The notes under the pieces: model-generated
What the model was told of the DNA's origin: nothing
Database searches by the model: none
What the model saw: the letters and a program-made list of their open reading frames with translations, nothing else
Assembly: GCF_018446385.1 (NCBI RefSeq)
Contig: NC_055992.1
Location: 57,054,799-57,118,798, forward strand
Source of the DNA: Zingiber officinale
Lineage: Eukaryota > Streptophyta > Magnoliopsida > Zingiberales > Zingiberaceae
Direction: 5' to 3'
Length of the DNA: 64,000 nucleotides
Position numbers and translations under genes: made by a program
In this document: positions 11,342 through 21,877 of the stretch, in pieces
How positions within the stretch are numbered: position 1 is the first letter of the stretch
Layout: the number at the start of each line of letters is the position of its first letter

Positions 11342-14300
11342 GTAACGACCCAATTTTCCTCATTAGGAGTCCTAAAAGTACTTTAAAATATTTAGAAATA
11401 CTTTAGAAAAATTCTAGAGATTTTTACAAATTTTTAGAGTATTTTTATGTAATTTTTGAAGTTCGTTTGGTATTTTTACCAAGAGGAAGAAGCTTAAAAA
11501 AAATAATAAATAAATAAAAATAAAATTTGTTGAAACCGGGTTTTGAACCCAAGACCCCGAACCCGAACCCGGACGCAGCCAACCAACTGCGCCAGCGGGT
11601 TTTGTTAATTAAGGAAAGAATAAATTGTATATAAGTGGTAGTTGGTTTAATGAAAACCTAGTGATAAGAAAAGGGGACTTATTTTTCCCGAGACTCGGAT
11701 CTCTTCCTCTCCTCTCTCGCGACGGCGCGACTTCTTCTCGGGGAAACCGTGGCAGCAAGCAAGCGCGTCACCGGCGGCCAGCGAGCACTTCTCACCGTGG
11801 GATCTTCATAGATTTGAGGTCTCCTCGTCGAAGAGAGCTTGTGGGCACGAAGAGGAGCCGGATTGTTGAGTTCTCCGCAAGCCCTAGAAGCATTAGAAGC
11901 CTCCTTCTCGACTGTAAGTCCAAGAACGCGAAGGTAAGTAGCTTCCTCACCTGCAGTAAGATAGCTCCGAAGCATATTTTGTATTCCTCTCCTGGTTTCC
12001 GAAGCTTTGCTTGAGTTTTCTTGCGTTTCAGCTTTTGGATCTGTTTGTTGTCGTGTGCTTCAAAGAAAAGGGAAAAGGGTTTTCGTTGTTTAGCTTGTGC
12101 CTAATTTCTTTGGACCTTGTTGCTTAATTTAGGGATTTTGTTTGCTGCCATGTTGTTGTCGAGAGTTTTGATGTATTCTTGAGTTATGTTCTTAAATTCG
12201 TTATGCATGTATTGGGACAGATTTTGGAGGTTTTCGATTGCTGCACTTATTGCTCATGATATGATCCTTGCTTCTTGTTGTTGTATTTGTATTTGTGGCT
12301 TATGGATTATGTTGTAAAGAATTGTGGATTGTTAGGGAATTAGTTTTCTTCTTGGCTTTGGAATTATTACAGCTTGGTATAGATTCAATTACTGTGGTTT
12401 GGCCACTGAATTGCTATGAACATGGATTCTTACTAGTTGCTGTTAGATGATTTAGGAATGCTGTAGATTTCAGGTTCTGCCGTGATTCTTTGAGAGGGAA
12501 AAGAAGTTGTAAGGATTAAGTATATTGATGTTCATAATTAGGAATAAGTTGTAAATCAATTTTCATTGATGTGGAGGTTTATGTTAGTGGATTGTTATGT
12601 AATTCTTAGTAGTGCAGATTTGTGTTAAAGAATTTAGGATGCTAGAAGGTTTCTGTTGCTTCGTAAACGTATGGGCTGTGAACAAGTTACATAGTTGAAC
12701 TATGCGTTGAGTATGAACAAGTTTAGTTGTGGAAGGATTCAGTTGGATCTTTAGTAGCATTTCAGATTTAGATTTCCGTGTTATGCTGCCATGAACCTTA
12801 ATTTTAGATTTTTCCTTGCTGTAATAGAAAAGGTCAAGCCTGTTTTCCAGAAGGTACTGATTTAAGTAAAGGGACTTTTCATATATTAGATAAAGCAAAA
12901 TGGATAAGATTCAGTGAAGAAATTGTGGTTGATCAGGACAGAGGTGAGTATACAGATTTGAGGTTCTTTAATCTGAACATGAGGTTTAGATAATTTGCTT
13001 ATGTTAAATCTGAGCATGAGGTTTAGATAATTTGCTTACATTAAATCTGAGCATGAGATTTAGATAAATTGCTTATGTTGAATCTGAGTTTGAGGTTTAG
13101 TTATGCTACTTCCATTCAAGTATATGGATAACATCTGTGCTTGGCTGATTCTAGAATTTTAAATGGATTACGAGTTATAATATCTTTATTGAGTGAATTC
13201 CAGATAAGCTGTGTATTAGTCATATTATGGAAAGGAAGTTTGAGAGACGATGAAAATCTGTACTAGCCATAATATGTTTCTTTTGTTAAGTTTCTTTACA
13301 GAATTTCTGTTAAGCAAGTGCAGATTTTGTTAAGCTATTATGCAGATTTTTATCAAGCTAGTATGCAGATTTCGGTTAAGCATTAGTGCAGATTTTTGAT
13401 AAGTATTGTATGTGCATATTTCCTTTATATTCTATGCATGGTTATGTGTTACATAGTTAGTTTCATTCATAGATGCATACGAAAGATACCCTAACAGTAT
13501 TTTGGGTTTAAGAAAAGTATAAGAAAGATAAATAAAAGTATAAGACAGATAAAGAAAAGAAAGAAAAAGGCCAAGGCTTAAGTAGATCTCAAAGTCAAGA
13601 CTTTAGGGATTTTGGCACACAAGGTGCTTATTAAAATGCCAAGGCATTATATATTAGAAGTATTAAAAGATAACAAGTATTTTACTTTTATCAGTGGTAC
13701 TGTACTGGACTCTCAGTTGTCCTTGGGTTGGGCTCCCATAGTCGTCCCTAGGTTCAGATAACCTAGTAGTAACGGCCCGACCGAGTTTCGGGATCAGCTA
13801 CCTCGACTCATATTAAGGATGCGCGCAAATTGGTACAATGTCGGGCCCAAGAAGAAGTTGATTATTATTTTAAAGTAATAAAGTATAAGTTTTGAAACAA
13901 ATGAAACAAGCACCATTTATGCTTAGAGTTAGTAAGTTTAGTTTCTGTTAATTTGAAGCATGCAGTATTAGTTTTATTTGTTTCCTGCTTAGTTATGTAG
14001 CATGATTCCTTAGTTTTCTTTGCTATTAGTTTGACATGAGCAGTTATGTTTATGCTTTATTTCTTTTTAGAACATATAGTTTCTAGTTCTTTTTGTATAC
14101 ATGCATATTCGTGTTTTTGTGAGTTAGATAGCGCTTACTAAGCAAATTTTGCTTATAGATTGCACTTCCTCTTACTGCAGATATAGGAAAGGAAAAGATA
14201 TAGCAAGGAAGGCGACAAGGTGGCGCGGATGGTGTGTGATGTTTGGACTATGGAGTAGACTAAGAGATTGAACCAGAATTTATTTAGAATGTTTTGGTTT

Positions 14301-14624
14301 AAGTGTTTAACGTATTTAGAACTTGTGCATGTTATTATTTGGTTTGTTTTGTCGTGAATTTGTTAGAGTTGATTTTTCCTTGGTATTGTGCTTCTTTTTG
14401 ATATATAAACTGCGTGGTTGATTGATATGTGTTCCAGCCTCTTGTGGCTGTGTATATTATGTCATGTATTAAAGATTATGGTCACCGGTACAGGGGAGAC
14501 TCTGCCGAAATTTTTCGGTAGGGTTTCTTCGAGGATTTTAATTATACCGGTTAAGTAGAGTTAGTAGATAAGTAACGGTCATCCTTAGAGTGTAATAATA
14601 TAGTTAAGAAGGGTGGTCGTTACA
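11342..14624 (+). repeat. 5' LTR of element B
   Basis: The order is: antisense tRNA-like block (11539-11594), TATA box TATATAA (11628-11634), CT- and GC-rich leader (11690-11930), donor-like AAG|GTAAGTA (11931-11940), a long AT-rich body, an acceptor-like CTTACTGCAG (14171-14180), a terminal hairpin CCGAAATTTTTCGG (about 14505-14518) and the end TTACA. Repeats of about 43 bp (AATCTGAGCATGAGGTTTAG) occupy 12965-13105. The open frame at 11625-12014 covers the leader exon and crosses the donor-like site; it is not a convincing protein. Confidence 0.9.
11539..11594 (-). other. Antisense tRNA-like module (A and B boxes) in 5' LTR of B
   Basis: The minus strand carries TGGCGCAGTTGG (11594-11583), a perfect match to the pol III A-box consensus TRGCNNAGYNGG. 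After 33 bases comes GGTTCAAAACC (11549-11539), 9 of 11 bases of the B-box GGTTCGANTCC. Order and spacing fit an internal tRNA-type promoter reading against the element, about 80 bp upstream of its TATA box. Pairing of the arms is poor, so this is a tRNA-like promoter relic, not a tRNA gene. Confidence 0.6.
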
Positions 14625-14626
14625 GT

Positions 14627-14638
14627 TGGTATCAGAGC
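14627..14638 (+). promoter_or_regulatory. Primer-binding site of element B
   Basis: TGGTATCAGAGC lies 2 bases after the 5' LTR end; it is the initiator tRNA-Met complement. Confidence 0.95.
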
Positions 14639-14959
14639 AGGTCTCATTCTCCAGCATCACACATCAGCACCATCCTTGCTGTCTTCAAGTAAGAAAGTAT
14701 TTAAGTTCTTTCTTTATTGCTTTCCTTTATTATTATTTGCAGTATAGAGTAATTTTTTATAAGCGCTTAAGTTAGATAAGAGTTTTTGCTGTTTTCTTTG
14801 TTCATATACAAATATGTATGATTAGAAAGGATAGAGAAGATATCAAGTCTTTTCCTTGGCATAACTAGATGTCAGGATAGAGGACAGGACAGTAGGGAGT
14901 CAGAAATCCCAGTTAAGTAATTAGAACTAGAAAGACAATGATAACAAGAAAGACCCAAG

Positions 14960-15490
14960 AAGGAAGACGTTCGGGTAGTTTGGGAATATCCAGAAGTATT
15001 TTCAGAAGAGTTACCTGAACTACCTCCCAACAGAGGAGTGGAGTTTGAAATTGAATTGGTTCCTGACACCAGCCCAATTTCAAAAGCCCCGTACCGAATT
15101 TCTCTAGCAGGACTAAAAGAGTTACAAGAACAATTTCAGGAGCTACTTGACAAGGGTTTCATCCGCCCTAGTCATTCACTCCGGGGAGCTCCAGTGTTGA
15201 TCGTTAAGAAGAAAGACGGATCTATGCGGATGTACATAGATTTTAGTGCGCTGAGTAAAGTAACAGTTAAGGACAAGTACCCTCATTCCAGAATGGGTGA
15301 TCTATTTGATCAGCTAAAGAGGGCAATAATGTTCTCTAAAACAGACCTGCGTTTTGGGGAACCATCAGTTGAAAGTGAAAGGAAGTGATGCACCCAGAAC
15401 AGTTTCCAGGACCAGAAATGGACACTACGAATTTGTAGTCATACCATTTGGTGTGACTAATGCACCTATGGTCTTCAGAGACCTTATAAT
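14960..15490 (+). pseudogene. Gypsy reverse transcriptase N-terminal fragment in element B
   Basis: The frame at 15038-15388 and its flanks encode the start of a Ty3/gypsy [55 protein letters not shown] and the KTDLR block. After a frameshift near 15355 a second frame gives [16 protein letters not shown] (15410-15470). The catalytic YVDD-type box and everything after it are missing, as are gag, protease, RNase H and integrase. It is a dead fragment left by internal deletion. 15491-15702 holds only non-coding 3' sequence. Confidence 0.85.
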
Positions 15491-15702
15491 AAGCCTTCCA
15501 AGGACCACTAATGAGTACGATTCGATATGAATGATAGAGGACCGAGAAGTTAAGAGACTAAGGAACAAAGAGTACCATTAGTGAAAGTCATTTAGAATCA
15601 GAAGCACAAGGAAGTTACTTAGGAGTATGAGGACAGTATGAGATACAAATGTCCGTAATTATTCTAAGTTCGAGGACGAACTTTTTATAAGGTATGTGGG
15701 AT

Positions 15703-18700
15703 TGTAACGACTCAATTTTCCTCATTAGGAGTCCTAAAAGTGCTTTAAAATATTTAGAAATACTTTAGAAAAGTTCTAGAGATTTTTAGAAATTTTTAGA
15801 GTATTTTTATGTAATTTTTGGAGTTCGTTTAGTATTTTTACCAAGAGGAAGAAGTTTAAAAAAAATAATAAATAAATAAAAATAAAATTTGTTGAAACCG
15901 GGTTTTGAACCCAAGACCCCGGACCCGAACCCGGACGCAGCCAACCAACAGCGCCAACGGGTTTTGTTAATTAAGGAAAGAATAAATTGTATATAAGTGG
16001 TAGATGGTTTAATGAAAACCTAGTGATAAGAAAAGGGGACTTATTTTTCCCGAGACCCGGATCTCTTCCTCTCCTCTCTCGCGACGGCGCGACTTCTTCT
16101 CGGCGAAACCGTGGCAGCAAGCAAGCGCGTCACCGATGGCCGGCGAGCACTTCTCACCGTGGGATCTTCATAGATTTGAGGTCTCCTCGTCAAAGAGAGC
16201 TTGTGGGCACGAAGAGGAGCCGGATTGTTGAGTTCTCCGCAAGCCCTAGAAGCATTAGAAGCCTCCTTCTCGACTGTGAGTCCAAGAACGCGAAGGTAAG
16301 TAGCTTCCTCACCTGCAGTAATATAGCTCCGAAGCATATTTTGTATTCCTCTCCTGGTTTCCGAAGCTTTGCTTGAGTTTTCTTGCGTTTCAGCTTTTGG
16401 ATCTGTTTGTTGCCGTGTGCTTCAAAGAAAAGGGAAAAGGGTTTTCGTTGTTTAGCTTGTGCCTAATTTCTTTGGACCTTGTTGCTTAATTTAGGGATTT
16501 TGTTTGCTGCCATGTTGTTGTCGAGAGTTTTGATGTATTCTTGAGTTATGTTCTTAAATTTGTTATGCATGTATTGGGACAGATTTTGGAGGTTTTCGAT
16601 TGCTGAACTTATTGCTCATGATATGATCCTTGCTTCTTGTTGTTGTATTTGTATTTGTGGCTTATGGATTATGTTGTAAAGAATTGTGGATTGTTAGGGA
16701 ATTAGTTTTCTTCTTGGCTTTGGAATTATTACAGCTTGGTATAGATTCAATTACTGTGGTTTGGCCACTGAATTGCTATGAACATGGATTCTTACTAGTT
16801 GCTGTTAGATGATTTAGGAATGCTGCAGATTTCAGGTTCTGCCATGATTCTTAGAGAGGGAAAAGAAGTTGTAAGGATTAAGTATATTGATGTTCATAAT
16901 TAGGAATAAGTTGTAAATCAATTTTCATTGATGTGGAGGTTTATGTTAGTGGATTGTTATGTAATTCTTAGTAGTGCAGATTTGTGTTAAAGAATTTAGG
17001 ATGCTAGAAGGTTTCTGTTGCTTCGTAAACGTATGGGCTGTGAACAAGTTACATAGTTGAACTATGCGTTGAGTATGAACAAGTTTAGTTGTGGAAGGAT
17101 TCAGTTGGATCTTTAGTAGCATTTCAGATTTAGATTTTCGTGTTATGCTGCCATGAACCTCAATTTTAGATTTTTCCTTGCTGTAATAGAAAAGGTCAAG
17201 CCTGTTTTCCAGAAGGTACTGATTTAAGTAAAGGGACTTTTCATATATTAGATAAAGCAAAATGGATAAGATTCAGTGAAGAAATTGTGGTTGATCAGGA
17301 CAGAGGTGAGTATACAGATTTGAGGTTCTTTAATCTGAACATGAGGTTTAGATAATTTGCTTATGTTAAATCTGAGCATGAGGTTTAGATAATTTGCTTA
17401 CATTAAATCTGAGCATGAGGTTTAGATAAATTGCTTATGTTGAATCTGAGTTTGAGGTTTAGTTATGCTACTTCCATTCAAGTATATGGATAACATCTGT
17501 GCTTGGCTGATTCTGGAATTTTAAATGGATTACGAGTTATAATATCTTTATTGAGTGAATTCCAGATAAGCTGTGTATTAGTCATATTATGGAAAGGAAG
17601 TTTGAGAGACGATGAAAATCTGTACTAGCCAGAATATGTTTCTTTTGTTAAGTTTCTTTACAGAATTTCTGTTAAGCAAGTGCAGATTTTGTTAAGCTAG
17701 TATGCAGATTTCTGTTAAGCTATTATGCAGATTTTTATCAAGCTAGTATGCAGATTTCGGTTAAGCATTAGTGCAGATTTTTGATAAGTATTGTATGTGC
17801 AGATTTCCTTTGTATTCTATGCATGGTTATGTGTTACATAGTTAGTTTCATTCATAGATGCATACGCAAGATACCCTAACAGTATTTTGGGTTTAAGAAA
17901 AGTATAAGAAAGATAAAGAAAAGTATAAGACAGATAAAGAAAAGAAAGAAAAAGGTCAAGGCTTAAGTAGATCCCAAAGTCAAGACTTTAGGGATTTTGG
18001 CACACAAGGTGCTTATTAAAATGTCAAGGCATTATATATTAGAAGTATTAAAAGATAACAAGTATTTTACTTTTATCAGTGGCACTGTACTAGACTCTCT
18101 ATTGTCCTTGGGTTGGGCTCCCATAGTCGTCCCTAGGTTCAGATAACCTAGTAGTAACGGCACGACCGACGGTCGACGGTCGACGACCTAAGGGTCGCCA
18201 AATGGGCCGCCAAATGGGTCGGGTCGTTACAAAAGTAAAAGCAAGTACAGTTGCCGGGCCCAAGAAGAAGTTGATTATTATTTTAAAGTAATAAAGTATA
18301 AGTTTTGAAACAAATGAAACAAGCACCATTTATGCTTAGAGTTAGTAAGTTTAGTTTCTGTTAATTTGAAGCATGCAGTATTAGTTTTATTTGTTTCCTG
18401 CTTAGTTATGTAGCATGATTCCTTAGTTTTCTTTGCTATTAGTTTGACATGAGCAGTTATGTTTATGCTTTATTTCTTTTTAGAACATATAGTTTCTAGT
18501 TCTTTTCGTATACATGCATATTCGTGTTTTTGTGAGTTAGATAGCGCTTACTAAGCAAATTTTGCTTATAGATTGCACTTCCTCTTACTGCAGATATAGG
18601 AAAGGAAAAGATATAGCAAGGAAGGCGACAAGGTGGCGCGGATGGTGTGTGATGTTTGGACTATGGAGTAGACTAAGAGATTGAACCAGAATTTATTTAG

Positions 18701-19037
18701 AATGTTTTGGTTTAAGTGTTTAACGTATTTAGAACTTGTGCATGTTATTATTTGGTTTGTTTTGTCGTGAATTTGTTAGAGTTGATTTTTCCTTGGTATT
18801 GTGCTTCTTTTTGATATATAAACTGCGTGGTTGATTGATATGTGTTCCAGCCGCTTGTGGCTGTGTATATTATGTCATGTATTAAAGATTATGGTCACCG
18901 GTACAGGGGAGACTCTGCCGAAATTTTTCGGTAGGGTTTCTTCGAGGATTTTAATTATACCGGTTAAGTAGAGTTAGTAGATAAGTAACGGTCATCCTTA
19001 GAGTGTAATAATATAGTTAAGAAGGGTGGTCGTTACA
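15703..19037 (+). repeat. 3' LTR of element B
   Basis: It is nearly identical to the 5' LTR, with two clear exceptions. One extra 'TATGCAGATTTCTGTTAAGC' unit sits near 17700. A patch at about 18168-18256 does not match its counterpart (about 13776-13850) and contains GGGTCGTTACA, which looks like the reverse of a gypsy LTR start. The tRNA-like module recurs at 15901-15956, but its A box is altered (TGGCGCTGTTGG). Confidence 0.9.
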
Positions 19038-19084
19038 ATAGTTCTGCCCATTCTATAGGACAAGTATACCTCTAGGGAGTGAAA

Positions 19085-19545
19085 AAAATTGTATGCACAT
19101 GTACAGAAAAATTAATCATTTAGAAGTGGTTGATTACACAAATTTAGATTTTGTGGATGCATTGACAGTAGAATCTACTTTTGTTTATTTGTTTCTTCTT
19201 GGAGAAGGAGAGTTATCATTAAAAAAATGCTAAATAATCTATCATTCCTTATCCACAATGGAAGTAGAGTTTGTGGTATGTTTTGAGGCCACAATCCATA
19301 TATTGTGGTTGTTGAATTTTATTTCTAGACGTGGAGTTATCAACACTATTGGTAAATCACTAAAAATTTATTGTAATAATTTTATAGTAATATTCTTCTC
19401 AAAAAATGATAAATACTCAAGAGATGTTAAGCATATAGAATTAAAATATTTTTTGTCACAGAACAAGTTCAGAAATAGAGTGTCTATTGATTATATTAGA
19501 ATATATCTCATGATTACATATCCGTTAACTAAAGGTTTGTAATCA
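19085..19545 (+). pseudogene. Copia RNase H fragment (element C, right part)
   Basis: This continues the copia pol broken at 5317. Blocks recognised in order are YRK..HLEVVDYTNLDF, FLLGEGELS, STMEVEFVVCFEAT, IYCNNFIVIFFSKND, VKHIELKYF, VSIDYIRIYL and a terminal YPLTKGL followed by a stop. These match the copia RNase H domain and its C-terminal tail. There is a stop near 19231 and probable small indels near the junction. The usual CDN motif is CNN here, so the catalytic site is damaged. Confidence 0.85.
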
Positions 19546-20433
19546 AAAAATATTTAAGGAACATACATTGAATGAGTTTTAGTTGTCCTTTTGAATAATT
19601 TATTAAGTTGACATCACTTATGTGTTTTTAATATATAGTTTTTTGTTACGGGGACATTACTATGTTATAACATGAATTGCTTACAAACATTATTGTGGAG
19701 CATTGTGAAAAATATGTTTATTTATAGGCCTAGTATGACAGGATATTGACGTCTGTGGTATATAAAAGGAAGTATGTTATATATATATATATATATACCC
19801 GTATTTAGTATTATATTATACTAAGGTAATTATGATGTCTTAAGAGGATGAGTTTTTTTGTATGCTTAAAGTTATAATGTATTATTATAGTAAAAGATGA
19901 TTACATTTATTTTAGGTATTTCTTATAGTCCTTCTTTAGATTATGTAAAGGGAAGTAAATTGTAGAGTCAACTTATAGTCAACCACCAAGTTAGTTAAGG
20001 GTGGGAGAAGTTTTTTTTAGGGCATGCACCTGGCGAGAATTGATCTCTTACCCCATTATAGTAAATTTATCACCCTCTAATCAACTGGATATCCCATGGA
20101 GATTATAATACATGTTTTAAGTTTTAATTTTCATCAATTTTTAGTCTAAATGGTAGAATGTTAGATAATTATTATTATCTACTAAATAATTGGCCTTAAA
20201 ATTAAAAGAAAAGAAATTAAAACTAAAGTAACTTCTTGTAATTGAAGTTACTAATCAAATATAACTCATCTATATATAATAATTATTATTTGTAATGGAT
20301 GTAAATAATAAAAATTATAACTGAGATACATGATGGATGCAGAAAATAAAGATGTTATACATATATTGTTTCTCTCTCTGCCAACAAATAAATGCATAAT
20401 AATGTTTTATCATATCATGAATTGAGTGCTTTT
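19546..20433. other. Non-coding tail of element C and AT-rich spacer
   Basis: No gene is supported. There is a TATATAAAAGG-like site (about 19759), a short TA run (19779-19796), and near 20020-20100 an antisense block that resembles a decayed tRNA-like module (minus strand: CCAGTTGATTAGAGGG and GATCAATTCTC). It probably holds the 3' untranslated region and a decayed 3' LTR of element C, but I cannot set the borders. Confidence 0.4.
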
Positions 20434-20823
20434 TGTGAGGCGTTACTGGAGACGAAGGGTTCCCCTTCGTTACTCTCCTTTTACTACAAATGCCAAGGAG
20501 ACGAAGGGGCGTCCTTTCCCCTTCGTCTTCCTTAGCCTTCTTATAAGAGGCGTCCAAGGCAATCAGAAAAGGGACAACGGTGAAGTGGAAGTGATCAATG
20601 AGAGAGCACTGCCAAGCATTGTGAGGAGATTTTCTCGAGCAAAGGAGAACGTCCAGAGGCCGGGATTTAGTTTGTGAAAGAGTTCGAGGAGGTTCCGTGA
20701 GGTGATCTTCTCGGTGACAGCAGCAGCGACGTCTCCGGCGGTTCTTCAACGATTTCTTCAGGAGATCAATGTGAGTGCTTACCGCATTATTTCGCTTGAG
20801 TTTTCATGCTCTCAAAATTACCA
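20434..20823 (+). repeat. 5' LTR of copia element E
   Basis: It begins TGTGAGGCGTTACTGG and ends ACCA just before the primer site. Upstream of the TATA box are two inverted repeats: ACGAAGGG/CCCTTCGT (20452-20470) and ACGAAGGGG/CCCCTTCGT (20501-20526). The TATA box TATAAGAG is at 20542-20549. The matching 3' LTR begins at 39316. The open frame at 20315-20749 (minus strand) is a shadow of this LTR. Confidence 0.9.
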
Positions 20824-20827
20824 ATAA

Positions 20828-20839
20828 TGGTATCAGAGC
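20828..20839 (+). promoter_or_regulatory. Primer-binding site of element E
   Basis: TGGTATCAGAGC, the initiator tRNA-Met complement, sits directly after the LTR. Confidence 0.95.
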
Positions 20840-20940
20840 ATGCATGGTTTTGAAAGCATGGAAATCGATGCGAAAAAGCTCGCATTTTTCTTCTTCTGTC
20901 GCGAAGAAGAAGATGAACAGTAATACTGTTTATCAATTGA

Positions 20941-21058
20941 ATCGATTAACCAATCGATTCAATTGAATTGAATCGATTGAATTTTAGTTTCAATCGATTC
21001 AAAAATTGCGCACAGTATTTTTTTTTTTTTTAAGTACTGAATCGATTCTTGGATCGAT
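20941..21058. repeat. Cluster of six AATCGATT-type palindromes in the leader of E
   Basis: ATCGAT cores start at 20941, 20953, 20972, 20993, 21041 and 21053, in AATCGATT or TCGATTGA contexts. Spacings are 12, 19, 21, 48 and 12 bp. They lie about 100-220 bases after the primer site, in the transcribed leader, unlike the U3 arrays of the other copia families. 21060-21877 is AT-rich leader with no gene I can support. Confidence 0.8.
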
Positions 21059-21877
21059 TGAGATAAAATGCATAGAAACCTTAAACGAAGCACAGTGAAG
21101 TAAAAAAAAAACGTGAATAAAGAAAAAAAGGTGATGCAAGTTTTTTTTTCTTCACGTATTCAACAGTGCATGTGTTCAACTTTAATTAAATATGTTTATT
21201 AATTAATTAAATACATACTGAGATGTATTATTAATTAATTAATAAATATTTAATTAATTTATGGTTCAATTTACTATAAATGGAACCAGACCAACTTGGC
21301 TGATCAAACCCAAGTCTGGTTTAAATTATTAATTGATTTAAGCAAACCAAATTGATTCAATGATATCTAGATCTGGTTTAAATTATTTGTTGGTTTAACC
21401 AGTTTGTTTATATTTGAATTAATTGGGGTGAGTTTGATTACAGAAGTTGGGCTGATCAAATATGACCGGATTAGTTCAATTGTGTCAGATTTGATCAAAA
21501 AAATATATTAGATTTGTTCTAATGGGTCAGACTTAATTTAATAAGCAATTGGACAAATCAAACGAACCTGAGTTTGATTAATAAGTCTGAGATTGACTCA
21601 AATGAGCTTAAATAATAATAGAACATAGGTCCAATTAGATTAGTTCTAATGAGGACAATAGACTAAGCTTAAGATCCGGATTCTTGATAAACCGATCCTA
21701 TGTGTCAGTCACATAGACTCCCCAAAATAAGGAAATTTGTTTTTCTTAATTACTTGTATATTCTGTATATTTTGTTCTATATGTGGGAATTGAATTAGAC
21801 TGGTTTTTGTAACTGATCTGTCGGTTTTGTACTGACATCATGATTTTCAATTCCAGATACAAAGAACGATATATACG

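Larger units (their letters stand above)
11342..19037 (+). mobile_element. Non-autonomous gypsy element B (LARD-like), complete
   Basis: LTRs of 3283 bp (11342-14624) and 3335 bp (15703-19037) flank only about 1.08 kb of internal DNA. Both start TGTAACGAC and end GTCGTTACA. A primer-binding site follows the 5' LTR, and a TTCGAGGACGAACTTTTT block, typical of chromovirus 3' ends, precedes the 3' LTR. Target duplications are ACAGT (11337-11341) and ATAGT (19038-19042), with one C-to-T change. The interior keeps only a broken RT piece, so movement must have depended on other elements. The two LTRs look about 98% identical by eye, so insertion was recent. Confidence 0.9.
5318..19084 (+). mobile_element. 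Solo gypsy LTR D, interrupted by A and B
   Basis: D comprises 5318-7584 and 19046-19084, about 2.3 kb once insertions are removed. Its start (TGTTAAATATGG) resembles the K LTR start (TGTAAAATACCGG), and its end (GGGAGTGAAA) corresponds to the K LTR end (GGGGGCGTGACA). Target duplications AAAAT lie at 5313-5317 and 19085-19089, inside the copia RT gene. There is no internal region, so D is a solo LTR formed by LTR-LTR recombination. It contains a (TA)19 microsatellite (6279-6316) and an acceptor-like CCTTTCCTAG (7171-7180). No genes are seen. Confidence 0.85.

Noticed and set aside
11539..11594. Functional tRNA gene on the minus strand
   Set aside because: A and B boxes are present, but the acceptor, D, anticodon and T stems do not pair convincingly. 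Reported only as a tRNA-like module.
11625..12014. 129-codon frame in the B LTR, repeated at 15987-16376
   Set aside because: It is present in both LTRs because they are copies, begins at the TATA/leader region and crosses a strong donor-like site. The composition is that of a GC-rich leader exon, not a protein.
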